The notes under the pieces were generated by a model. The model made no database searches. It worked only from the letters and a program-made list of their open reading frames with translations, and was not told where the DNA came from. Both the position numbers and the translations under genes were made by a program. DNA of 6,972 nt from Cyanobacteria bacterium M_surface_7_m2_040 (GTDB lineage: Bacteria > Cyanobacteriota > Cyanobacteriia > PCC-6307 > Cyanobiaceae): positions 1 to 6,972 of the forward strand of contig VGPQ01000068.1 in NCBI GenBank assembly GCA_016882555.1. The letters are read 5' to 3'. Positions 1-5,378 of the stretch are shown piece by piece. Each line of letters opens with the position of its first letter. Within the stretch, counting starts at the first letter, position 1.

Positions 1-429
1 CCGCCGGCCGTGGATGAGGCCCTGCACGATCTGCGCGGGCTGCGGCGTGAGCTGGGCCGCCAGCAGGAGCGGGCCAAGGTGGCCTTCCCGATCTGGTGGG
101 AGCCCGAGCTCACCGGCCTGGTGGAGGCCTGGTCGCGGGGCACCAGCTGGAGCGATGTGATCGCCAACACCTCCCTTGATGAGGGCGATGTGGTGCGCCT
201 GCTGCGCCGCACCGTCGATCTGCTGGCCCAGGTGCCCTACTGCGAGGCCGTGAGCCAGCAGCTGCGCGACAACGCCCGCGCCGCACTCAAGGCGATCAAC
301 CGCTTCCCGGTGTGCGAGCTCGAGGATCTGCTGCCCAAGGCCCCAGCGGCGATCGAGCGGCCCAAGCCTGAGGCCAACGAGCCGCTGGCGAGCGATTTCG
401 CCAGCCCCCACAGCGACGTGGTGGGTTGA
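1..429 (+). CDS. Ski2-like superfamily II helicase, C-terminal part (5' truncated by window edge)
   Basis: The frame is open from base 1 and ends in TGA at 427-429, so this is the 3' end of a longer gene; the GTG at position 10 is not a convincing start. About 142 residues are visible. The stretch WSRGTSWSDVIANTSLDEGD followed by VVRLLRRTVDLLAQV and a helical segment ending near INRFPV is typical of the DSHCT helical domain at the C-terminus of Ski2/Mtr4-like DExH RNA helicases. The last 35 or so residues are rich in Pro, Ala and Glu and look like a disordered tail. No ATPase motifs are in view, so helicase activity is inferred from the family; the RNA substrate in cyanobacteria is not established. 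hicB begins about 50 nt downstream. A short near-copy of bases 170-197 recurs at 930-957. Confidence 0.8.
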   Translation, partial: PPAVDEALHDLRGLRRELGRQQERAKVAFPIWWEPELTGLVEAWSRGTSWSDVIANTSLDEGDVVRLLRRTVDLLAQVPYCEAVSQQLRDNARAALKAINRFPVCELEDLLPKAPAAIERPKPEANEPLASDFASPHSDVVG

Positions 430-462
430 GGTCTGGGCTGTCCGCAGCAGAATGACGATGAC

Positions 463-466
463 GGAG
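463..466 (+). promoter_or_regulatory. Ribosome binding site deciding the hicB start
   Basis: GGAG lies 9 nt before the ATG at 476. The earlier in-frame ATGs at 452 and 458 have no purine-rich sequence at a suitable distance, so this site favours the shorter HicB form. Confidence 0.5.
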
Positions 467-475
467 TTTCCCGAT

Positions 476-688
476 ATGCATACGTTTTCGGCGGTGATCG
501 AGCGCTGCCCTGAGACCGGTCTCCTTGTGGGCTACGTCCCAGGTTTCCCAGGTGCGCATAGTCAGGGCGAGACCCTTGATGAGCTGCAGAACAACCTCAC
601 GGAGGTGATTGCCATGCTCCTGGAGGATGGCGAACCGGCCCTGGAGAGCGATTTTGTTGGTCTGCAACAGATCTCCGTACCGGCTTAA
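476..688 (+). CDS. hicB: HicB-family antitoxin (module 1)
   Basis: A 70-residue protein from the ATG at 476 (two further in-frame ATGs lie at 452 and 458). It has the HicB partial RNase H-like fold pattern: a first strand FSAVIERCPETGLLVGYVPG, a central GAHSQGETLDEL segment, then a helix NNLTEVIAMLLEDGE. HicB proteins bind and neutralise the HicA mRNA interferase. Many carry a C-terminal ribbon-helix-helix or HTH domain for autorepression; none is visible here, the protein stopping shortly after the core fold. The start at 476 fits both the GGAG site and the usual beginning of the family near the first beta strand. hicA follows 2 nt after the TAA stop, so the pair is almost certainly cotranscribed and translationally coupled, in the antitoxin-first order. 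Family assignment is firm; function is inferred. Confidence 0.85.
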   Translation: MHTFSAVIERCPETGLLVGYVPGFPGAHSQGETLDELQNNLTEVIAMLLEDGEPALESDFVGLQQISVPA

Positions 689-690
689 AC

Positions 691-915
691 GTGGGATCAA
701 CCCCTGTTCTCAAGCCATCGGAGGTGGCGGATATCCTCAAAAAGATGGGCTTTGAAGTGGTGCGCCAGCGCGGCTCCCACCAGCAGTTCCGTGATATCAA
801 AGGCCGCTGTACGACAGTCCCGGTGCACAAAGGACGGGACATCGCACCGCCGCTGCTGCGCCAGATCGCCAAGGACATCGGCTTATCTCTCGAGGAGTTC
901 CTCAGCTACCGCTGA
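691..915 (+). CDS. hicA: HicA-family mRNA interferase toxin (module 1)
   Basis: A 74-residue protein starting at GTG, 2 nt after the hicB stop, with no clear ribosome binding site of its own. The sequence has the HicA dsRBD-like layout: helix VLKPSEVADILKKMGF, strand VVRQ, then the RGSHQQF motif with the putative catalytic His at residue 30. A second strand (GRCTTVPVHKG) and a closing helix (PPLLRQIAKDIGLSLEEFL) follow. HicA toxins cleave mRNA in the cytoplasm and are silenced by HicB. The protein is full length for the family and nothing looks broken. The GTG start plus dependence on ribosomes finishing hicB would keep the toxin below its antitoxin. Downstream it converges on vapC with 59 nt between them. 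Confidence 0.88.
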   Translation: MGSTPVLKPSEVADILKKMGFEVVRQRGSHQQFRDIKGRCTTVPVHKGRDIAPPLLRQIAKDIGLSLEEFLSYR

Positions 916-929
916 ATAGAAAGCAGCTC

Positions 930-957
930 CATCACTGGATGAGGGCGATGTGGAGAG
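930..957 (+). repeat. 28-nt relic of the helicase 3' region (near-copy of 170-197)
   Basis: Positions 930-957 match 170-197 at 23 of 28 bases, including a perfect 16-nt block (938-953 against 178-193). Read in the helicase frame it encodes PSLDEGDVER before a TGA at 959-961, against TSLDEGDVVR in the helicase. The first three mismatches all fall at codon third positions, a sign of coding homology. It lies in the gap between hicA and vapC and cannot be a gene now: in-frame stops at 917-919 and 959-961 leave 13 codons. Confidence 0.6.
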
Positions 958-974
958 GTGAGGTTTGCGCCCGT

Positions 975-1370
975 TCACCACAGGATCTGGCAGGGGAAGT
1001 TGGCGAGCTGGGGATCGGCGCTCAGCAGCACGAGCTGCTCCAGTTCGGCCTGGGCGGCCAGCATGCGGTCAAACGGGTCGCGATGGGGCTGGGTGTAGTT
1101 CCCGGCGCGGATGGCATGGGCGAGGCCGATCGGCAAGGGTTCAAAGCCATCGGCCTGCAGCAGCGACGGGAACGCGCTGATGGCACTGCTCAGCTCAGGC
1201 AGCTTGCCCTTGTGGTGCTTGAGGCTCAACTCCCAGGCTGAAGCGGTGCTCACCAGCACCCTGGCGTTGGGGTTGCTCAGGATGGCCAAAACCGCTGGCG
1301 AGAGGCGATCGGGTTCAAACCACCACCACAGCAGCCCGTGACTGTCGAGCAGGTAGCTGGTTTCGATCAC
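975..1370 (-). CDS. vapC: PIN-domain toxin, VapC / Sll0205-like
   Basis: A 131-residue PIN-domain protein starting at GTG (1370). The acidic residues expected for the metal-binding nuclease site are all present: Asp9 (YLLDSHGLLWWW), Glu47 (SAWELSLK), Asp98 and Asp101 (HRDPFDRML), and Asp119 (LLSADPQL). The LLDSHGLLWW opening and the HRDPFDRMLAAQA block are typical of the Sll0205-like PIN group, which usually pairs with Phd/YefM antitoxins. VapC proteins are RNases acting on tRNA, rRNA or mRNA; the target here cannot be told. The start overlaps the antitoxin stop by 4 nt (GTGA), and a GGGAG lies 11 nt upstream inside the antitoxin gene, so translation is coupled. The gene converges on hicA. 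It appears intact. Confidence 0.88.
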   Translation of the reverse strand: MIETSYLLDSHGLLWWWFEPDRLSPAVLAILSNPNARVLVSTASAWELSLKHHKGKLPELSSAISAFPSLLQADGFEPLPIGLAHAIRAGNYTQPHRDPFDRMLAAQAELEQLVLLSADPQLANFPCQILW

Positions 1371-1615
1371 AGCGGGCCGCTCTCCCAGTCGGCGAGCTCC
1401 TCGGAGGTGAGCGGCTCCAGTAGCGCATCGGGCTGGCTGAGGGGTCCCTGGCTGCGCAGACGTCCGGGGATCCGTCTGGGGGTGGGTGCTTCCAGCGGCA
1501 TCAGCCGCGCCCAGGGTTTGCCGGCTTTGGCCAGCACGATGGTTTCGCCGGCATGGGCCTGGTCGATCAGCCGCGACAGGTTGGTTTTGGCCTGGTGCAC
1601 ATTGACCAGTCGCAT
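1367..1615 (-). CDS. Phd/YefM-family antitoxin (partner of VapC)
   Basis: An 82-residue protein with an ATG start. The N-terminal half, VNVHQAKTNLSRLIDQAHAG then ETIVLAKAGKPWARLMPL, is the Phd/YefM DNA-binding and dimerisation fold. The C-terminal tail, containing PGRL and later EPLTSEELADWESG, resembles the flexible toxin-binding region of antitoxins paired with Sll0205-like PIN toxins. It should neutralise the downstream VapC and, with it, repress its own promoter. The stop overlaps the toxin start by 4 nt. A dyad about 25 nt upstream (1640-1658) is a candidate operator. The gene before it on the same strand encodes a 39-residue membrane protein that ends 37 nt upstream. The assignment is well supported; the tail is too variable to judge toxin specificity. 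Confidence 0.85.
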   Translation of the reverse strand: MRLVNVHQAKTNLSRLIDQAHAGETIVLAKAGKPWARLMPLEAPTPRRIPGRLRSQGPLSQPDALLEPLTSEELADWESGPL

Positions 1616-1639
1616 GGGCGCCTGATGTGGTTTTGGTTA

Positions 1640-1658
1640 GCTTAGGGCTGGACTAAGC
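1640..1658. promoter_or_regulatory. Inverted repeat upstream of phd-vapC, candidate operator
   Basis: GCTTAG (1640-1645) and CTAAGC (1653-1658) are perfect inverted arms separated by 7 nt. They sit 25 nt before the phd ATG and overlap the stop codon of the small upstream gene. No T-run follows on either strand, so an autoregulatory operator is likelier than a terminator. This is inferred from position and symmetry only. Confidence 0.35.
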
Positions 1659-1772
1659 CCGCGGCCGCAGCACCAGCCAGATGAACAGCAGCAGGCCGCC
1701 GGTGCTCACCACGGTGTAAATCCAGTCGGCGTGGGGCGTCCAGAACAGGGCCAGCAGCGGATGGGGAGCCAT
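1653..1772 (-). CDS. Small single-span membrane protein, 39 aa, hypothetical
   Basis: From ATG (1772-1770) to TAG (1655-1653) the minus strand encodes 39 residues: an N-terminal [19 protein letters not shown] segment, a hydrophobic span of about residues 17-35 (including [12 protein letters not shown]), and a positively charged end RPRA. The layout, one membrane helix with a basic C-terminal cap, is characteristic of real small membrane proteins rather than chance translation. I do not recognise the family and assign no function. It lies in an otherwise gene-free gap between phd and rlmH, divergent from rlmH, with an AGG a few bases before its start as the only ribosome-binding signal. It may share a transcript with phd-vapC 37 nt downstream. 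The alternative is a chance open frame in G+C-rich DNA; the amino-acid pattern argues against it. Confidence 0.55.
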   Translation of the reverse strand: MAPHPLLALFWTPHADWIYTVVSTGGLLLFIWLVLRPRA

Positions 1773-1828
1773 GGCCTGGGGACGCCGATGCCTCGACCGT
1801 AGGCTCAAGCCTGCGCCCTCGACGGCTT

Positions 1829-2272
1829 GTGCTCAACCCTTCCCGCATTCGCATCCTGGCGGTGGGCAAGGTGCGCAAGGGCTGGGTGAGCGAGGGGGTG
1901 GAGCTCTACCGCAAGCGGCTGCCGGGGCTCGAGATCGTCGAGCTGCGCGATGGCGGCATGGCCCGCGAGGCCGAGGCGATCAGCGCCGAGCTGCGCAGCG
2001 GTGAGCAACTGGTGGCCCTGTGCGAGGAGGGCACCACGGTCGACTCGGTTGCTTTCGCCAAGGCCCTTGAGGGCTCCGGCTCCGAGCGGCTGGCGTTTGT
2101 GATCGGCGGGGCCGATGGCCTGGATCCTGTGCTCAAGGCCCGTGCCCACTGGCGCCTGAGCCTCTCGCCCATGACCTTCCCCCACGAGCTGGCGCGGCTG
2201 CTGCTGCTGGAGCAGCTGTACCGGGCTCTGTCGATTCAGCAGGGCGGGCCGTATCACCGCGCCGGGGCTTGA
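1829..2272 (+). CDS. rlmH: 23S rRNA (pseudouridine1915-N3)-methyltransferase RlmH
   Basis: A 147-residue SPOUT-class methyltransferase starting at GTG. The protein begins with the expected [20 protein letters not shown] strand-helix. The knotted SAM-binding region is clear: FVIGGADGL (residues 90-98), [20 protein letters not shown] (118-137), and the C-terminal GGPYHR (139-144) that contacts the substrate in this family. RlmH methylates N3 of pseudouridine 1915 in helix 69 of 23S rRNA on assembled 70S ribosomes. The length is close to the usual 155 or so. No strong ribosome binding site precedes the GTG, but an upstream start is not favoured because the conserved part begins at once. The stop lies 1 nt from the stop of the convergent hicB, leaving no room for a separate terminator. 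Confidence 0.93.
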   Translation: MLNPSRIRILAVGKVRKGWVSEGVELYRKRLPGLEIVELRDGGMAREAEAISAELRSGEQLVALCEEGTTVDSVAFAKALEGSGSERLAFVIGGADGLDPVLKARAHWRLSLSPMTFPHELARLLLLEQLYRALSIQQGGPYHRAGA

Positions 2273-2273
2273 G

Positions 2274-2486
2274 TCAGACCATCACGGTGGCCACGCTGGT
2301 GCGTTGGGCCGGGGCGGGTTGGGCGTCCTGCTCGAGTCCCTCCAGGTGAAAGGCGATGGCGTCACGAATGCGCTCCAGCACCTGTTCGCGGGTGCTCCCC
2401 GTGGCCACGCAGCCAGGTAGGTCGGGCACATGGGCCGAAAAATTGCCCGCAGCCTCTTCAATCACAACAGCAAAGGATTGGCTCAT
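2274..2486 (-). CDS. hicB: HicB-family antitoxin (module 2)
   Basis: A 70-residue protein with an ATG start overlapping the hicA stop by 4 nt (ATGA). FAVVIEEAAGNFSAHVPDLP, then GCVATGSTREQVLERIRDAI and AFHLEGLEQDA, is the HicB partial RNase H-like core: strand, strand with the conserved PDLPGC turn, then a helix. It should bind the HicA encoded just upstream. As with the first module, no C-terminal DNA-binding domain is visible; the tail (PAPAQRTSVATVMV) is short. It is clearly not a recent duplicate of the HicB at 476-688, the two sharing only the fold-level pattern. It is convergent with rlmH and nearly abuts it. Confidence 0.85.
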   Translation of the reverse strand: MSQSFAVVIEEAAGNFSAHVPDLPGCVATGSTREQVLERIRDAIAFHLEGLEQDAQPAPAQRTSVATVMV

Positions 2487-2674
2487 GGCAGACGTAGGCC
2501 TGATTGTTTGGCAATGCTGTTGAGCGTGCCCGGGGCAAGGTCGTCACTGCCCTTGCCAGCAACCGTAACGCGACCTGGCCGATGCGGATGTTTGAACTGG
2601 CGATGGCTGCCACGGGTGGAGACCAGGATCCAACCTTCTTGTTCCAGGCGCCTGATGACGTCGCGGATTTTCAA
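2483..2674 (-). CDS. hicA: HicA-family mRNA interferase toxin (module 2)
   Basis: A 63-residue HicA: helix KIRDVIRRLEQEGW, strand ILVSTRGSHRQFKH with the putative catalytic His at residue 24, strand RVTVAGKGSDDL, and closing helix PGTLNSIAKQSGL. The only usable start is TTG at 2674: upstream the frame meets a TGA with no ATG or GTG between, and the family normally begins right at this point (MKxRD-type opening). The toxin is first in the pair, the reverse of module 1, and its stop overlaps the hicB start. The weak TTG start may limit toxin synthesis. The upstream region up to osmC contains a strong dyad (2728-2750) that could be the operator. The gene looks intact; its RNA target is unknown. 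Confidence 0.87.
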   Translation of the reverse strand: MKIRDVIRRLEQEGWILVSTRGSHRQFKHPHRPGRVTVAGKGSDDLAPGTLNSIAKQSGLRLP

Positions 2675-2727
2675 GGCTGCTCGTTTCGATCCCCCGCCTG
2701 GAGTGTTGATGGCGGATCAACCGCAAC

Positions 2728-2750
2728 ACAACCGTGAAACCACGGATTGT
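2728..2750. promoter_or_regulatory. Dyad in the hicA / osmC divergent intergenic region
   Basis: ACAACCGTG (2728-2736) pairs with CACGGATTGT (2741-2750) over 9 bp with one bulged A (2746), around a 4-nt centre AAAC. It lies about midway between the divergent starts of hicA (2674) and osmC (2800). No T-run follows on either strand. It is a candidate operator for the TA complex or a shared control site. I saw no convincing -35/-10 pair for either gene. Confidence 0.35.
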
Positions 2751-2799
2751 TGAGTATCCGGGCGCTTGAGTGGAGTGGTGCTCAGAAGCCCCTCTTGCC

Positions 2800-3201
2800 A
2801 TGACCACCATCACCAGCCGCTACGACGGCGGCCTGCGCTGCAGCTCCAGCCATGGGCCGTCGGGCAGCGAGCTTCAGACCGACGCCCCCACCGACAACCA
2901 GGGCCAGGGGGAGCGCTTCTCGCCCACCGACCTGGTGGCCACGGCCCTGAGCACCTGCATCCTCACGATCCTGGGCATCGTGGCTGCGCGCCATGGCTGG
3001 GCCCTCGAAGGGGCCAGCGCCCGGGTGGAGAAAACCATGACCACCGAGGCGCCCCGCAGGATCGCCCTGCTTGAGGTGTGGATCACGCTGCCGGCGGGGC
3101 TCGATGACAGTCAGCGTGCGCTGCTGCAGCGTGCCGGCGAGGGCTGCCCGGTGAAGCTGAGCCTGGAGGGTGCGGTGCCGATGCGGTTGCATTGGCTCTG
3201 A
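2800..3201 (+). CDS. OsmC/Ohr-family protein (putative peroxide or thiol stress protein)
   Basis: From the ATG at 2800 the protein is 133 residues. A GTG at 2770 would add 10 residues, but the conserved fold begins just after this ATG. Two cysteines typical of the OsmC/Ohr thiol-peroxidase site are present: Cys53 in PTDLVATALSTCILT and Cys116 in EGCPVKLSL. The GERFSPTDLVATAL segment resembles the YhfA-like branch of the family more than classical Ohr. Members reduce organic hydroperoxides or related electrophiles in the cytoplasm; the substrate here cannot be told from sequence. A membrane-protein gene follows after 15 nt in the same frame, suggesting an operon. It is divergent from the second hicA. 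Confidence 0.85.
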   Translation: MTTITSRYDGGLRCSSSHGPSGSELQTDAPTDNQGQGERFSPTDLVATALSTCILTILGIVAARHGWALEGASARVEKTMTTEAPRRIALLEVWITLPAGLDDSQRALLQRAGEGCPVKLSLEGAVPMRLHWL

Positions 3202-3216
3202 CGCGCGGGCCCGGTT

Positions 3217-3906
3217 TTGAGCGAAGCATCTCTGTGGCAACGGCTGCTGCCCCTGGCTCTGGGGGCGGCGGTGAGCCCCTTGCTGCTGCTGGGGCAGCTG
3301 GCCCAGCTCATTGGCTCTGGCCCGCTGCCGCTGCAGCTGCGCCGCAGCGGCGCCTATCTGGTGGGGGCCACGTTGGTGGTGTTGATCTGGAGTTGGATCG
3401 GTGGCTGGATTGCCAATCGTCTGCCACAGCACCAGGGCGCTCCTGATCCAGTGGCGGCGGTGGTGCAGTTGATGCTCGGGCTGGCACTGGCTTGCCTGAG
3501 CCTGCGGATCCTGATTCGCAACGGGAACGATTCGGTGGCAGCAGAAGCCACCGAAACAACCGCCGCCACGCCGGCGTCCATGGGGTTAGAGCGCGCACTG
3601 CTGAGCGGAATCAGCCTGATGGCGGTCAACCTCACCTCATTGGTGCTGTTCCTGCCCGCATCGCAGGACATCGGCCGCTCGGGTCTGCCTTGGCCACTGC
3701 GCCTGGCGGCCTGGCTGGTGCTTGATCTGCTGACCTTGCTGCCGGTGTGGTTTCCGCCGTTGCTGGTGCTGCTGAGCGGCACGGCGGGCCACCGTCTGTT
3801 GGGCTCGCTGGGGCACTGGGTGCAGGCTCACCGGAGCAGCATTGATGTGGCCGTGGCCGCCGGATTTGCGGTGGTGCTGCTTGGCCGTGGCCTGGCCGAG
3901 CTGTAG
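3217..3906 (+). CDS. Six-span membrane protein, probable GAP/SfLAP family
   Basis: A 229-residue hydrophobic protein starting at TTG. Six membrane segments can be read at about residues 8-33, 44-66, 79-100, 128-150, 159-187 and 208-228, with a polar loop at about 101-126 rich in Ala, Thr and Glu. The opening LPLALGAAVSPLLLLGQL, with Ser20-Pro21, and the later MAVNLTSLVLFL segment resemble the GAP / sulfolipid-addressing (SfLAP) proteins, relatives of LysE-type exporters. That would suggest export of a small or lipid molecule, but the match is from memory and moderate. The TTG is the first start after the osmC stop, 15 nt away, with no strong ribosome binding site, so coupling to osmC is likely. 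The gene converges on purB. Confidence 0.72.
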   Translation: MSEASLWQRLLPLALGAAVSPLLLLGQLAQLIGSGPLPLQLRRSGAYLVGATLVVLIWSWIGGWIANRLPQHQGAPDPVAAVVQLMLGLALACLSLRILIRNGNDSVAAEATETTAATPASMGLERALLSGISLMAVNLTSLVLFLPASQDIGRSGLPWPLRLAAWLVLDLLTLLPVWFPPLLVLLSGTAGHRLLGSLGHWVQAHRSSIDVAVAAGFAVVLLGRGLAEL

Positions 3907-3920
3907 GGCGCCAGCGCGCC
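3907..3920. terminator. Small GC hairpin between convergent genes
   Basis: GGCGC (3907-3911) and GCGCC (3916-3920) form a 5-bp stem around CAGC, immediately after the TAG of the membrane-protein gene and 2 nt from the purB stop. No T-run follows on either strand. A weak bidirectional terminator is possible. Confidence 0.3.
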
Positions 3921-3922
3921 GC

Positions 3923-5218
3923 TCAGATCGCCAGCCGCTCCCAGATCACGCCCAGGTTGGTCTGGTGCAGCTCGGTGGCAAAGCACTCGGCCAGTTGCGC
4001 CGGGCTCAGCTTGGCGGTGACCTCGGCGTCGGCCTCCAGGTTGGCCCTGAAGTCGCCGCCGGCGGTGTTCCAGGCGGTGTGGGCGTTGCGCTGCACGATG
4101 CGGTAGGCGTCTTCGCGGCTGATGCCGCTCTCGACCAGGGCCAGCAGCACCCGCTGGCTAAAGACAACCCCGCCGTACACGTTCATGTTGCGGGCCATGT
4201 TCTGCGGATACACCCCCAGACCCTCGATGACGGCCGTCATCTCCCGCAGCATGAAGTGCAGGGTCACCGAGCAGTCGGGCAGCATCATGCGCTCCACCGA
4301 GCTGTGGCTGATGTCGCGCTCGTGCCACAGGGCGCAGTTCTCCAGCGCCGCCACCACGTAGCTGCGCAGCACCCGCGCCAGGCCGCTGATGCGTTCTGAG
4401 CGGATCGGGTTGCGCTTGTGGGGCATGGCCGAGCTGCCCTTCTGGCCCTTGGCGAAGTTTTCTTCGAGCTCGAGCACATCGGTGCGCTGCATGTTGCGGA
4501 TCTCGGTTGAGAACCGCTCCAGCGCTGCCCCCACCAAGGCCAGGGTCTGCACGTATTCGGCGTGCCGGTCGCGGGCGATCACCTGGGTGCTGGCGGTGTC
4601 GACCGCCAGGCCCAGCTTGGCGCAGGCGATGGCCTCGACCCGGGGGTCGGTGTTGGCATAGGTGCCCATGGCGCCTGAGATCTGGCCAACGCTCACCACC
4701 CGCTCGAGCCGCTCGAGCCGCTCGCGGTTGCGCTCGACCTCCGCCAGCCAGCCGGCCAGCTTGAAGCCGAAGGTGATCGGCTCGCCGTGGATCGCGTGGC
4801 TGCGGCCGATCATCACCGTGCCTTTGTGCTCACGGGCCAGCGTGCGGATCGCACCTGCGAGCTTGTCGAGCTCGGTGCGCAGCAGCGCCACCGACGCCTT
4901 CATCTGGAGGGCCAGGCCGGTGTCGAGCACATCGGAGCTGGTCATGCCCACGTGGATGTAACGACCGGCATCACCGACGTGCTCGTTCACGTTGGTGAGG
5001 AAGGCGATCACGTCGTGGCGCACCTCGGCCTCGATCTCGAGGATGCGCTGCACCGAGAAGCGGGCCTTCTCCTTGATCGTGGCCACCGCTTCGGCGGGCA
5101 CCCGGCCCAGCTCGCAGTTGGCCTCGGTGGCGGCGATTTCCACATCTAGCCAGCTCTGGAATTTGGCCTCTTCGCTCCAAAGGTTGCCCATCTCGGGCAG
5201 GGTGTAACGCTCGATCAA
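3923..5218 (-). CDS. purB: Adenylosuccinate lyase
   Basis: A 431-residue fumarase/aspartase-superfamily enzyme. It cleaves SAICAR to AICAR and adenylosuccinate to AMP, releasing fumarate, in purine synthesis. Visible signatures are RHDV (His68), HVGMTSSDVLDT (89-100), GRSHAIHGEP with the catalytic acid His141, and the flexible-loop signature GQKGSSAMPHKRNPIRSER with Ser262/263 at 258-276. Positions and length agree with the bacterial short form (Bacillus-like, 431 residues). The start is TTG at 5218: the frame has a TGA six codons upstream, and the next ATG would delete the conserved IERYTLPEM opening. The leader holds a large imperfect hairpin (5251-5291). Large open frames on the opposite strand here are codon-bias shadows. 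The gene is intact and the call is firm. Confidence 0.97.
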   Translation of the reverse strand: MIERYTLPEMGNLWSEEAKFQSWLDVEIAATEANCELGRVPAEAVATIKEKARFSVQRILEIEAEVRHDVIAFLTNVNEHVGDAGRYIHVGMTSSDVLDTGLALQMKASVALLRTELDKLAGAIRTLAREHKGTVMIGRSHAIHGEPITFGFKLAGWLAEVERNRERLERLERVVSVGQISGAMGTYANTDPRVEAIACAKLGLAVDTASTQVIARDRHAEYVQTLALVGAALERFSTEIRNMQRTDVLELEENFAKGQKGSSAMPHKRNPIRSERISGLARVLRSYVVAALENCALWHERDISHSSVERMMLPDCSVTLHFMLREMTAVIEGLGVYPQNMARNMNVYGGVVFSQRVLLALVESGISREDAYRIVQRNAHTAWNTAGGDFRANLEADAEVTAKLSPAQLAECFATELHQTNLGVIWERLAI

Positions 5219-5250
5219 GGCCGCCGCGGGGGCTCACATCGAGACCAATG

Positions 5251-5291
5251 TATGGGGCGCCCGCTCAGGAAGCCTGTAGCGGCGGCCCATA
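5251..5291. other. Long imperfect hairpin in the purB leader
   Basis: The two halves of 5251-5291 pair over about 18 bp: TATGGG with CCCATA at the base, a G/G mismatch (5257/5285), CGCC with GGCG, bulges at 5262 and 5277, and CAGG with CCTG closing a 3-nt loop (5270-5272). It lies 33-73 nt before the purB TTG start. No T-run follows on the minus strand, so it is not a canonical terminator. It may be an RNA regulatory structure or a DNA operator. On the minus strand the arm GGCCGCCGC (5287-5279) is also perfectly complementary to GCGGCGGCC (5227-5219), which touches the start codon. Confidence 0.55.
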
Positions 5292-5361
5292 CTCCTCTGC
5301 AGGATCCATCCCCTGCCGCTTGGAAGCGCACCATGGTCTCGGTTCAACCTGGAGTCGGCCT

Positions 5362-5378
5362 TGCCCGTGCAGCGGGCA
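5362..5378 (-). terminator. Hairpin directly after the small hypothetical gene
   Basis: TGCCCG (5362-5367) and CGGGCA (5373-5378) form a perfect 6-bp GC-rich stem with a 5-nt loop, starting on the base after the TGA of the gene at 5379-5645. No U-tract follows, so efficiency as an intrinsic terminator is doubtful. The rest of the gap to purB (about 160 nt) contains short palindromes (CGCTTGGAAGCG at 5317-5328, ACCATGGT at 5330-5337, GGTTCAACC at 5341-5349) and no gene. Confidence 0.35.

Noticed and set aside
939..1241. A + strand open frame of 100 codons
   Set aside because: It is antisense to vapC, which has the complete PIN acidic set and a coupled antitoxin.
2274..2674. Module 2 hicAB as a recent duplicate of module 1
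   Set aside because: The proteins share only fold-level motifs (GSH.QF in HicA) and the gene order is reversed, so independent origin is likelier.
2782..3432. A 216-codon open frame on the - strand
   Set aside because: It is antisense to osmC and the start of the membrane-protein gene; its Gln/Arg/His-rich composition is typical of antisense shadows.
3842..4399. A 185-codon open frame on the + strand
   Set aside because: It runs opposite purB in its 3' part. The product is rich in His, Gln, Ala and Gly, as expected for the complement of GC-rich coding DNA, and purB is unambiguous.
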